From: Phallusia mammillata
Lineage: Eukaryota; Chordata; Ascidiacea; Phlebobranchia; Ascidiidae
Assembly: GCA_003260075.1 (NCBI GenBank)
Contig: QLIY01000375.1
Coordinates: forward strand, 9,015 to 73,014
Direction: 5' to 3'
DNA length: 64,000 nucleotides
In this document: positions 23,340 to 33,776 of the stretch, one piece after another
Numbering within the stretch: the stretch's first letter is position 1
Layout of the letters: every line of letters starts with the position of its first letter
The notes under the pieces: model-generated
Seen by the model: only the letters and a program-made list of their open reading frames with translations
What the model was told of the DNA's origin: nothing
Databases searched by the model: none
Made by a program: the position numbers and the translations under genes

Positions 23340-26300
23340 TTTGGAATTTTAAGTTCCGTTTCGCAAGTGTATAGCTTGTTTTTATTAGTGTTTCTTAGAG
23401 TTAACCATCTTAGGTTTATGTATGTAGTAATAATAGTAATAGCATTGCTTAGAGCAGGGGTTCTTAACCTGGGGTCAATGGACCCCCAAGGGGCCCGAGA
23501 AGATGCATTAAAGGGTCCGTGAAACGAAATGCAAAATTATTCCGAAAATCCACGAATTTTCCTCTGTCCATAAGGCTTCCACTTGATCAGGCCACAACTG
23601 CAGCCAAACATGCACTTCGATTCGAGTTGTTTGAGCAATTGCAAACCGCCTTTGTGATGCAATAGTACATAATGGCTACTCTACTATTGTAAGTCTGGCA
23701 TTGTAGTATATGTGCTTTCTGCAGTGTATCCTTGCCTGTTAAAAAGAGAACCATGGCTGCTCTTATGCCTTTTGCTACAACCTAACTCTGTTAGGATGGA
23801 TTTTCAGCTCTTTTACCATCAAAACAAAACAGCGAAATAGGTTGGAGGCCAAAGGAGGACAATGCGTGTTGCTTTGTCAAAGACAACTCCACAATTTCGT
23901 TCTTTTGTTGAAGACAAGCAACCACAAACTTCTTATTGACAAAAGTTTCGCTCTTTCGACCACCATTATGTTGATTAAAACCTAATTTAGACATTTGCAA
24001 TGTGTTTCTTGAAAAGGGGTCCATAGCTTTGCAAAGAATGTTTTAGGGCATTGGTTCTCAACCGTTTTTACTATGCGACCCCCTTTAGAGATTTTCTAAC
24101 ACCACGCGACCCCTTTACACGCGCACACAAGAAGTTTAACTATCAGAATGTGTTGATTGTGTTCATCACACATTTTCAATCTAACGTAACTGCAATAGTT
24201 CGGCGTTTTGCTGTACTTCAGAAAACCCTTAAAATTGTGTTTGTGGCTCATTTTCACTAACCATTTCACTATATCGTGTTTTTTATGTTAAGCAAAGCCA
24301 AAAACGGCAATTATACAAGTATACAATTGCAAAAAAAATGTTGCGCCCGTTCTAAATCAAACTTTCGTGTGAGTTACTACGCTAAACAGAAGTCACAGGT
24401 GTAGTGAATTTGTGACGTATTTATACGCTTGGGTGGTTTTCTACTACGTAGTCTTTCTTGTATCTCTCCACCTTCTTGGAGGTCATTCTAGTTACGCGCG
24501 CGTGCTGTGCGGTTGTGCTTTTGGCTCCTGGCAATAAAACACTACAANGCCAGGTTAGGCGTATATGTCTTTAGTTTTAACAGTAAGTTTTAAAGTTAAC
24601 ATCAGTTAAATTTATAAAACTTAACTTGAGTTGTTGTGTAGGCAAAATCATAAACGATTACAGTTGCGAAATTCAAAAAAGTAACCAACGAATCATTAAA
24701 GAACTTGGTGGTTTGCTAGTAACAAAATATAGTACATAAGGAATCAGCTGAAGAATAGTCAAACTGGCTTGGATAGAGTGGACAGTCTTTCCAGTGAAAT
24801 CTGCGTTACGAAGTATGCTTAAGCCTTGAGCAACTGGGAGGATTCAATGGCAATGTTTGTGTCATTAATACTCTGTTTATGATCAAAAGGACTGAATTGA
24901 ACCAAAGCGCTTGCGTATGTAGGCCTATATTCGGATAAAACGATAAATCGGACACATATGCTCTTGCATAATTTCGTCCAATCGCAGCACAAGTACACAG
25001 CTAAAATACGTAAACATCAGATCACAAAGTCGCATATAGCCTACATCCTAATTAAATGCGACAGGAACATTACAAAGTTTAAACATGATATTGCAGTCCG
25101 GTTACTTTAAATTTTAAACCTTAGGAAGTTTTTGACTTTTCAGCGAGTTTGAGCTGGCAAGTCAAAAAGAGCAAATTTCGTTAGCAACTATTGCAAAACA
25201 CGCACGAATTAATATCGTAATCGCTACAATGATGTAAATGTTGGTTAGCCACGAAGAGATTTATGCAGGTGAGCAATTTAAATTGTTATGCGACGCAATC
25301 AACCTATTACCCTGATTAATCAGCCCCCATCCTGTATCGTTTTTTAGTATTTCCGTCGGAAATTTTCCGCTTTGTGTGTGTGTATTCTTCTGAAATGTGC
25401 TTGTGTCATATAGTAGTCAGCATGTTTTGAGGACTTGACTCTCTGTGTCAGGGCTGCTCAAATGGCGGACCGCGGTCAATATTCGTTTACATACTTTAGT
25501 TGTGTACTTTGTCCTGTGTTGTGATTGGACGACATTATGCAAGAGCATATGTGTCCGATTTATCGCTTTATCCGAATATACACATGTAAGCGCTTTGGTT
25601 CAATTTAATCTTTTTGTTCATAAACAGATTAATAATGACACAAACATTGTCATTGAATCCTCCCAGTTGCTCAAGGCTTAAGCATACTTCAATGTGGCAA
25701 CAACAACAGTAATCCTGCCCTCATCCCTGAAATAGTACTTAAGGTGTGCTTTTGGATTGGGGTGATTGTTATTTATCTGTTACAACAAGCAACTCAGTCC
25801 CATTTCATTACTTACATATGTTAATTTGTCTTGGTGTTAACATTTATAGATACAAGGCACAAAGTGTTGCATTGATTTTATGTTGAAATCTTTTTAGGCT
25901 AGAAAATGTTTGATACACATACACTGGAAGTTAAATTGGTATAAATTAGGGTCCAAACTTCGGATAATTTTATTGACATAGCTGTCCCCAAATTGGATAA
26001 TACAAAATGTCGTTAGATAGTTGACTAAACCAATCGTTCGATAGAATGTCGGGGGGGGGGAATAATTGGTATAAATTAGGGTCCAAACTTCGGATAATTT
26101 CATTGACATAGCTGTCCCCAAATTGGATAATACAAAGCCCAAAATGTCGTTAGATAGTTGACTAAACCAATCGTTCGATAGAATGTCAAATTTGGATGAA
26201 TTTTTGCTGTTACAAACTAGTAATTCCAGCTTGTAACGCAGATTTCACTGGAAAGACTGTCCACTCTATCCAAGCCAGTTTGACTATTCTTCAGCTGATT

Positions 26301-26958
26301 CCTTACTATTTGTTAATAGCAAACCACCAAGTTCTTTAATGATATGTATAGTGTTTACATTTTTGAATTTTAGCTGCAACTGTAATCGTTTATGGTTTTG
26401 CCTACACAACAACTCAAGTTAAGTTTTATAAATTGAACTGATATTAACTTTAAACCTTACTATTAAAGCTAAACTCATATATACGACTAACCTGGTATTC
26501 CTTTAGTTTAAGAAAACGAAAGTTAATTGCAGTATTTTAGCTAGCTAGGCGACATTGCGCATAATAAAGATCCAAAGACAGTTTGTGACATCACATACAA
26601 AACAAAAAACGTTACTATCGTGCGCGAACAATTGTATTTCTGTTAGTTGTCATGCCATAAGGGCTATTGTTTATAAATGGAGACAGTCAATTCCCATTCC
26701 TACTTTAAATTAAACTTATTCAGTGGCACAAACTTTCCCCAAATTAGGTTATAAGAATTACTTCAACCTCTTCGCGGTCCCCCGAAAATTGCCTCACGGA
26801 CCCCTAAAGGACCGCGGACCCCAGTTTAAGAACCGCTACTCTAAGCAATGCTATTACTATTATTACTACATACATACACCTAAGATGGTTAACTCTAAGA
26901 AACACTATAATAAAAACAAGCTACACTTGCGAAACGGAACTTAAAATTCCAAAAAAAA
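23340..26958. repeat. Large imperfect inverted repeat, arms about 1.5 kb, centre about 25.0-25.5 kb
   Basis: The left arm matches the reverse complement of the right arm in at least three blocks: 23340-23480 with 26820-26958, about 24570-24790 with 26230-26490, and about 24815-25010 with 25480-25685. Identity in these blocks is roughly 85-95%. The arms differ by insertions (a hAT-like 5' end at 24048; the G-run duplication 25934-26187 on the right). Both arms carry a hAT terminus at the same place (23455; about 26835). The outer left edge is exactly the C-run gap, so a misassembled, inverted second haplotype is possible; a real old inverted duplication is the alternative. No gene seen inside. 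Confidence 0.8.
25934..26187. repeat. G-run duplication inside the right arm
   Basis: 25934-26050 and 26064-26187 are near-identical, separated by ten G (26051-26060) and three further bases (AAT). The second copy has six extra bases near 26140. Same signature as elsewhere. Confidence 0.75.
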
Positions 26959-27560
26959 GTTGGTCGCTTGGTTGTCACGCATCGTGTCCTGTGATTGGTC
27001 GAAGGCAAGGTTCTCTTGATTGTCTTGTATTGGCAAAGCGCGGTAAAAGCGATACCTCTGATTGGTTAAAAAACCATATGCGAAACAGATTACATTTTGG
27101 AAATATGCATACGGTGAACCATGAAGTATTGCTGTTTATGACGTCACCATCAATTTTGTAAGTACTGCACCCATGTCGCAGGCTGTGCAGCCTCGAGTTA
27201 GAGCAACTATATTGTTCGTTAATTAAGTTATTCAAAATGCAGTATTTGTAAGTAATGATGTTTTGGAAACGGTTAAAATTTATTTGTACGTTTGCAATGC
27301 AGCAAAAACCAAAGTCCAACGGACTTGTAAAATATTCCACGCTGTCAGGATGAATGAAATGCGGCAATGAATAGAACAATTTCCAACCAAACATTCTGCA
27401 CAATTTGTGTGAATCAACAATCAATGTTTTCAACACATGTTTGTAAGGACAAGCTGTTCTCAACTGTAAGCAACAATGCAGAAACGGGCGATATGAATAA
27501 AAATGGTTTGTGACATTATAATTTTCCACACGCCCAAATGGGAATTCATTTCCTGGCTAT
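26959..27560. other. Region upstream of the small secreted-peptide gene
   Basis: Contains a fragment (27130-27205) of the GCACAACC repeat family seen at 10558 and 13406. A 184-codon open frame on the minus strand (26975-27529) overlaps that fragment and has no recognisable motif; I do not call it a gene. Confidence 0.5.
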
Positions 27561-27563
27561 GAC

Positions 27564-27570
27564 TATATAA
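27564..27570 (+). promoter_or_regulatory. Candidate TATA box of the peptide gene
   Basis: TATATAA about 27 bases upstream of a plausible start near 27591-27596 and 136 bases upstream of the start codon. A GTAAGT donor follows at 27597 and an acceptor TTTTGTTACAG at 27691. The transcript therefore probably has a tiny non-coding first exon, or this is an outron removed by spliced-leader trans-splicing. A strong canonical TATA suits an abundant, cell-type-specific secreted product. Confidence 0.6.
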
Positions 27571-27705
27571 GAAGTTGACCCCACCAGATTCAAACAGTAA
27601 GTTGCCCAGTTTACTTGATAAACAGTGTAACTTGCAAAGATTTATACTGCAACGATTGCATTGTATTTATCAATTATGTGTTTTGTTACAGTTGAAACAA
27701 GCAAT

Positions 27706-27784
27706 ATGAACGGAGCAGTGCTGATAAGTTTGATTGTGTTTGCAATGCTGATGTTCACAGCTAATGCAGGCCTACTTAGCGACG
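27706..27784 (+). CDS. Peptide-precursor coding exon 1: signal peptide
   Basis: Encodes MNGAVLISLIVFAMLMFTAN plus ALLSD-type propiece start (residues 21-26: A, G, L, L, S, D). The acceptor at 27691 lies 14 bases 5' of the ATG and the donor is GACG|GTACGT, phase 1. Separating signal peptide from mature peptide by an intron is common in secreted-peptide genes. Confidence 0.82.
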
Positions 27785-28047
27785 GTACGTAATCATGCGA
27801 TTTAAGCATTTTCATGTTCTAATTTAATTGTTTTGATGCACACACGTACAAAACGACAAATTAGAGATCCAATGAGAAAAAAAGAGATAAATTGCTTACC
27901 CTTGTTTTAGGTGTTCGTGACATTATGAAATCTGACAAGGGTCGCTACTACTACAAGGATGCTGCCGACAAAGGCCGCTACTACTACAAGGATGCTGCCG
28001 ACAAGGGCCGCTACTACTACAAGGATGCTGCCGACAAGGGCCGCTAG
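27706..28047 (+). CDS. Small secreted repeat precursor with three Arg-Tyr-Tyr-Tyr-Lys units (71 residues)
   Basis: Exons 27706-27784 and 27911-28047 join with one base of a Gly codon on the left, giving 72 codons including stop. Residues 1-21 are a textbook signal peptide with a hydrophobic core and a likely cut after ANA. A 14-residue propiece follows (GLLSDGVRDIMKSD), then three identical units KGRYYYKDAAD (36-68) and a terminal KGR. Each unit exposes YYY between Arg and Lys. Trypsin-like cutting plus carboxypeptidase trimming would free three Tyr-Tyr-Tyr or YYYK peptides per precursor. I do not recognise the family. Candidate roles, in my order: precursor of Tyr-derived (DOPA/TOPA) blood-cell or tunic peptides such as tunichromes; a Tyr/Lys cross-linking structural peptide; a neuropeptide or host-defence peptide. 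The gene model is strong: TATA box, splice sites, signal peptide and polyadenylation signal all fit. The function is open. Confidence 0.82.
27911..28047 (+). CDS. Peptide-precursor coding exon 2: propiece end and repeats
   Basis: Acceptor CTTGTTTTAG|GTGTTC. Encodes VRDIMKSD and the three KGRYYYKDAAD units, then KGR and TAG at 28045-28047. The repeat DNA is almost invariant: two synonymous changes in the whole array. Confidence 0.82.
27937..28044 (+). repeat. 33-bp coding minisatellite, 3.3 units
   Basis: Units at 27937-27969, 27970-28002 and 28003-28035, and a 9-base partial 28036-28044. They differ only at synonymous sites in the first Lys-Gly codons (AAGGGT, AAAGGC, AAGGGC). Near-identity implies recent expansion or homogenisation; copy number is likely to vary between alleles or species. 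Confidence 0.9.
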
Positions 28048-28103
28048 ATGAACAACCGAAACCTCTTTCGAAACAAGATTTACTTGTATTTGTTTTCGCT
28101 ATT

Positions 28104-28109
28104 AATAAA
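28104..28109 (+). terminator. Polyadenylation signal of the peptide gene
   Basis: AATAAA 57 bases after the stop codon, consistent with a short 3' UTR and a whole transcript of only about 300-350 spliced bases. Confidence 0.75.
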
Positions 28110-28549
28110 CGGAGTTGCATAGTCAATCATGGTTTTCAAGATATAAAAAAGTTTGTTCAAGTGTCAACAGACATGCTATCAAAATTCTAATATAGCAGTG
28201 TATAGGCCGGGGGTGGGGAACCTTTTTGTTTGTGAAGGCCACCAAACGGTTTATCGACACTCGTTCAGGCCGCACAGACTATTTCTCCGGTCAAGGACAG
28301 TGGCATTTGTAGCAATGCGTACTTTTGACTTACAGAATGGTGATGTGCTATATTGGACTTACGGTCCAAGCTAAATAAAATTCGTCACTACATTTCCAGG
28401 GGGGGGGGTCAAGGACAGTGGCATTTGTAGCAATGCGTACTTTTGACTTACAGAATGGTTGATGTGCTATATTGGACTTACTGTCCAAGCTAAATAAAAT
28501 TCGTCACTACATTTCCACCTTCACTACAACGGGGGGGGGGACTCTAGAT

Positions 28550-29388
28550 CAGCGGTTCTTAACCTTTTTTTGTCCACGCCCCCCTAAGGTGTTTGTCGGG
28601 CACTTCACGCCCCCCTGAAACAGACAAAAAACGACAGTTTTTTCGAACACATGCAGCAATGGAACTACAAGAAGTCTCCGTTGCCTATGTTGTAAACCAG
28701 GGATCACCTAATTACTGCCCAGGGGCGTTAAATGTGCAAACATTCATTACACATTTCAGTAATAATTTTACCTTGTCTAACAGGATTACAAGGCATAAGT
28801 ATCATCCAAAATCAGTTTGTTACGTCACAGACAAAAGCAAAGAATAGTAATTGTGTGCGAATAATTGCCTTTTTAGTTCTTTGTGGTAGAATAAACGTGT
28901 ATTAGTTGGTATGTGACAGTTTTAGATTTTTTATAATTTTAAAATTAAACAGCAATCTAAATACAAATAAGATCGTAGGAGACATGCAGACCCTTTGTGG
29001 TCTGGTCAAAATCGCCTCGCGAGTGCCAGTTTGGGAAAGGCTGCGTCAGAGCTTGTAACCCATGCGGCTCTCGAGCGTAATTATTAAAATGATCCGGTCC
29101 GCAGTTAAAAAAATTTGGTGAACCCTGTTCTAAACTGACAAACCAAAAACTTTGCCTTGTATGACATTATTCAAAATTTGTGTGACGCCATAAGGTATCG
29201 CATCATAATATTCGTTTCTTTTTTGAAAACGTGGTGCTCGCAAACAATACACACTTGCAAAGTTAATCTTAGGGGAGGTGAGTCTAAAGTTAAATAAATT
29301 TGGTTATTTAACTTTTGGCTCACGCCCCCCCTTGAAATGTCTGGCGCCCCCCTAGGGGGGCGTGTCCCCCCCCGGTTAAGAACCACTG
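28550..29388. mobile_element. Middle hAT-type element of the nest
   Basis: Starts CAGCGGTTCTTAACC and ends GGTTAAGAACCACTG. The perfect duplication CTCTAGAT is at 28542-28549 and 29389-29396. The inner edges carry CGCCCCCCT and inverse GGGGGGCG tracts. These C/G tracts are native to the element and not filler. Confidence 0.9.
28698..29127. mobile_element. Innermost hAT-type element of the nest
   Basis: CAGGGATCACC at the left and GGTGAACCCTG at the right (10 of 11 inverse). The flanks TTGTAAAC and TTCTAAAC match at 7 of 8. Because it interrupts the middle element it is the youngest of the three by position. The weaker ends leave some doubt. Confidence 0.7.
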
Positions 29389-29592
29389 CTCTAGATTCAA
29401 AACCGCTGCCCTAGAACCAATCACATAATGTGGAATAAAGGTAAAAAAATATTTTCTGTCTAGTTTTTAGCGCCTGATACAGTGTGTATTATCAACATCC
29501 TAAATTGTATTCTGACATCGAAGGCCGCACTTAGTGCCCTGAAACGCCACATGCGGCCTTTAGGCCGCAGGTTCCCCACCCCTGGTATAGGC

Positions 29593-32500
29593 ACTAAATC
29601 ATACTACATAAAACACGTTGTTATAAAATAAACAAAAACAATACAACTCTGCCGTCATTTGATAAAACCTATTAAGCACAATCAAACATAAAAAGGTTTG
29701 AATTAATTTTTGGCGTTCTTGCTTAGTTCTGAGTCATATGCGAAGTAATGTATCAGGGGAAAATGCTGCACTGACAAAATGCCACCATGGTCAAACCTTA
29801 ATTGTATATGACAACTTTTCGCAAACACGTTTTCTAAAACATGGTATGTCCAATACCATCGTCGTTAACGCTGCGACGTTGCCAGAGAGAGGTATATGTT
29901 GCTGATTATTTCTGTTTAGTTTTTTGTGGTGCAGCCAAGTGTTGTATAAAAGGGTATTACTATGTTTACAGGTAAATAAGGTTTTAATGAGGTTATTTTT
30001 AAAGTTATTTTAAACAGTAGTATAAGAAGGCTTACCCAACCACATTCTGACCACCGGTTCGGACAATAAAAATACACAATGACAGCTTTAAGGGGAAAAA
30101 TGTTGGTAGAGCTACCAAAAAAGAACTGCTATAGCCAGATAATGCCCAATGCAACCCCGAAGAACTAAGCTTTTTTCAGATCTAAGTGTTAGTATTTTTG
30201 CATTGCCAGTGGTCTACATGTTTGGTAATGCAGGTTATCAAATAGTAACATTTGTTGAAAGAGGTTCAATTCAGTTTTGATTACAGTGGTAATTAGGGTT
30301 GAATTATACGGTTAACGGATAACCGGTTAACCGATTAACCGAAGAGTTTTTTGCTATCCGATATCCGGATATTTTTGTGTCGGTTAACCGGATAACAAAG
30401 GAATAGTGCTGCGTAAGCGTTGTATGCATTTTAACATAATTTTATATGACACACAGTTAATGTGCAGTGATAGATGCAACAGACGAATTTACGTTTATCC
30501 TAATTAATACGAATATTTACTTTGTTGTGCATATTCCCTACTGATGTTAAAATTCACGAGAGAGTCACACAAATAAAAACTTTAAAGATTTTTTTCGAAA
30601 ACAAACAAACTGCTCTCAATTTTAATATATAGGTAAGCAAAACACACACTTTGCATCTTTTAAAAAAAAAATTAACCAGTTGATTAAAAATGTTTTCAAG
30701 CTTACAGCAAAAAATTCAGTGCTAAGGTCACCTAGTTTGGGGAAAGTACCCGCATACAGGTGCAATTTTTTCTTGCGGGTTGGGATTGATTGTACTGTAG
30801 TAAAGCTTGTAGAACACAAATTTTGTATGTAATCATGAATTATGAACACCAAACACCTTACGACAAAGTTAAACTGCTTTTGTAAATTATTTAATTTACT
30901 GTTAAATAAGTTCTGTTAAATGGCAATATTGTCAAAAATTAGTGCATGATTGGCGATTGCTCATATTCTTATTTTTTGTAATCTACAGTAATTTTTACAT
31001 ATATTCATTGCAAACAATAACACAAATTGGATTTTCCAGATTGCTTTCATAAGTTTTAGATTTAAACCATTATCATGAAACTGACCATTCAAGTTGATGT
31101 AGAACATGGTCTGAGCTAAATTCAGTGCCATATCTAATTTTTGTCAAAATGTCAGTGCCGTATCTTTTTTACTTTTAGCGCAATAGCGATTGCTGTCTAG
31201 CTTCACTCTGGTGTCTGAGCTGTTGTTGTGAGTCTACAGGCAAAAATTGACAATACCAATTGGTACCAAATTCCGTTAACGGATGTGCTAGGCTTGAGGT
31301 CAACTAGTCAACAATATAAAAATCTTACATACAGTTATTTCTGTTCACAAAAAACTGACAACTGTTATGAGACTTTTTAGGCGCACAAATAAGGCAACGC
31401 GCATAAAAATAAGGAAACCATTTTACGTAGTAACAAGCTCGCATAACTTTGTAAGGCCAGATTTGACACTATGGAATGTTTTTTTTTAATTAACATAGAG
31501 ATGGGCAATTTAAAATAGTGAATAGAAATGATTTTAATCTAAGACATTTATATTGGATATCAAGAGTGGGCTTATTTTATGTTTGTATAAATTGTCAATT
31601 TAGTTGTGTACTTGCTTTTGTTTTGTTACAATTTAACCAACTACCCACAATGATTGTGCACAACATATGGGGGTGACATTTGTAAAAGAATTGGATTTGG
31701 TATTCTGAATTCAATTTATATTTGTACAAATGCTAGTATAGTAATCCAATTAAACTGTGCATTCCCTAATTACATGCATAACACCAAACTCAGTTTCTGT
31801 TTGTATAAAAACTGTTTTGGGTAATATCTCTCACAGCAAACCCTAGGTGTAGATAGATTTGCTTATACTTTGTATGTTTTGATTAAGAAAAAAATAATAA
31901 AAAGAAATTGTGAAAGATGGTAGAAGCAACTTAACATAGATGGTTAAACTTGTTTTTCTTACACAAAGGCAGAACTCCCAATCCTTTTGTAATATTCACT
32001 ATTAAAATGGATTTGGCTGGTTATTGTTTGCTACAAAACAAAACACACCACAAATGAAGCACTGATCCAGTCTACAACATATTTAAATATCCCGGGTTGA
32101 CAATAAAGATAATTTGCATTGAGTTGAAGTATAAATTTATTATCAAATTACCTTTGAACAACTTAAGGCACATGTCAGCTTTATTCTTTATTTTAAGAAA
32201 TAGTGCGATAGTGAAAATACATGTTTTTATTTGTTTGCATAGTTTGGTCTTATGTTGATAAAATCCTACAATCTTGAATTTGATTTGCCTGTGAAATACT
32301 CATGTCAAAAAAAGATTTGATCAAACAACGTAAGGATTACATGTAATTCAGTCTAGATTGGAAACTACAAGCTGTTTAAGGTAAAGGTTTTTTTTTATTA
32401 ATAATTTTGTTTAAATATTTTTTTCTTTAATACATATAGTTAACCGTTATTTAACAATAAAACCCACACCAAATTTTGTTTTATGAAAAAACAGTAAAGC

Positions 32501-33590
32501 CAAAAAACGGTCCAGTGTTGACTTTATTGATTTTGTTACTAATTGATGTTTGTGTATGTGGTAATATTTGGTTTGTATGCTGAAGCATAGGCAGATGACC
32601 AGACTACTAAAACCTAAACTTAAGTTGTATGCAAACTAGATTAGTTTATAATTGACACGATATACACACTTGAACCAGACTAAATATATACTGCAAATGA
32701 ATACATATTTGCTAAACAAATTAATAAATGATCAATCAAAGTCTTTCTATTTTAGTTGTAAGTGAGGAATTTTAAAAGTGTATTTGTTGCTACCAGTTAG
32801 TGTAAGCTGTTTAAATTAGGCTTTTTTATCCAGTGATCCAAGTGGTACAGTAGGTGTTTGACAAATTAATGTCATACTGTAGGAGTATATATACATTGTC
32901 TTTATATGTATATATTTACTTTTTAGTATATATATTGGTAAAATTTATTAACACAAAAACTTTTGTCTAACTAACTGTTGTTTAATTTGCCCTTTTTTAG
33001 TTGTATGATTTTTAAATACCCAACATCACACATATTTACAACTTACATCTTTAGCTAAATTTTGCTTAGGTAGGCCACATCAACTATCAATGTGTTCTAA
33101 ATATATATGTGTATTTTTTATATATGTATGTTTTTTATACATATATTTTTGTAAAATCTTTACCAGATTAGAAAATAAAAGTTTGCAAACATTTAGTCTA
33201 TAATGCAAAGACTTGTTTTATACAAATGTTGAACCACATGGAGCATAAAATTTTAAACTTTATGGATGAAAAAGTTGTATATATGTGTATATTTGTTTGT
33301 TAAATGGTATAGGTTTGGATTAGGTAATAGAGTATGTGTAAATTGTATGCAACCAAATAATATTTTTTCATCAAACAAGATAGTTGAATTACTTGGTCCT
33401 GTCAGAAAGTTGTACTGCCCAGTCTGAATTTTTGCTTAAGAGACAAATCTGGTACACAAACAATTGCTCTGCTCCTAGTGAGCTGTTGAAGCACTGTATA
33501 CTACCTGTTGACCTTTTCAGTTTCATCCAGCCATGGATCAGGTCATTCGCATTTCGTAAATGCGTGATAAAATACCGCAATGGCCAATAG
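29593..33590. other. Gene-free AT-rich region
   Basis: No supported gene. 30309-30400 is a palindromic block of GGTTAACCGG and GGATATCCGG words, the edge of an unknown repeat. Thereafter the sequence is very AT-rich with ATATATGT tracts (about 32885-33300) and only spurious frames. Confidence 0.55.
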
Positions 33591-33599
33591 TTTGATGAA

Positions 33600-33768
33600 C
33601 AGGGCTGCCACTCCAGACCAAAGCGGTCGGTATTAACTGTGAAAAAGCGGATCGTTCGGCCTTTGCGCTTTTCCTGCCGCCCTGACCCGGTTCAAAAGTT
33701 CCAGTCCGGTCAAATTCACGCGTTTGCGGCGGTATTCAGTAGGGAATCCATAAATACCGGGGCAGCCC
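33600..33768. mobile_element. Possible short element with GGGCTGCC termini
   Basis: CAGGGCTGCCACTCC at the left faces GGGGCAGCCC at the right. TTTGATGA (33591-33598) and TTTGATAT (33769-33776) could be an imperfect 8-bp duplication. The interior is richer in CG than its surroundings. Boundaries are tentative. Confidence 0.4.
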
Positions 33769-33776
33769 TTTGATAT

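Larger units (their letters stand above)
28208..29584. mobile_element. Outer hAT-type element of a triple nest
   Basis: Starts CGGGGGTGGGGAACC (first A mutated to G) and ends GGTTCCCCACCCCTG. It is flanked by a perfect GTATAGGC duplication (28200-28207, 29585-29592). Subterminal words GGCC.C and GCGGCC are inverse. It is inflated by an inner element (28550-29388) and by G-run duplications (28292-28398 repeated at 28409-28517; G runs 28399-28408 and 28531-28540). It sits about 100 bases past the peptide gene. Confidence 0.9.

Noticed and set aside
26975-27529. 184-codon open frame on the minus strand, the longest in the window
   Set aside because: No signal, domain or composition typical of a protein; overlaps a fragment of a dispersed repeat and lies immediately upstream of a well-supported gene on the other strand.
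27923-28126. Minus-strand frame with repeated SSGPCRQHP units
   Set aside because: It is the antisense reading of the YYY coding repeat; any in-frame tandem repeat creates such shadows.
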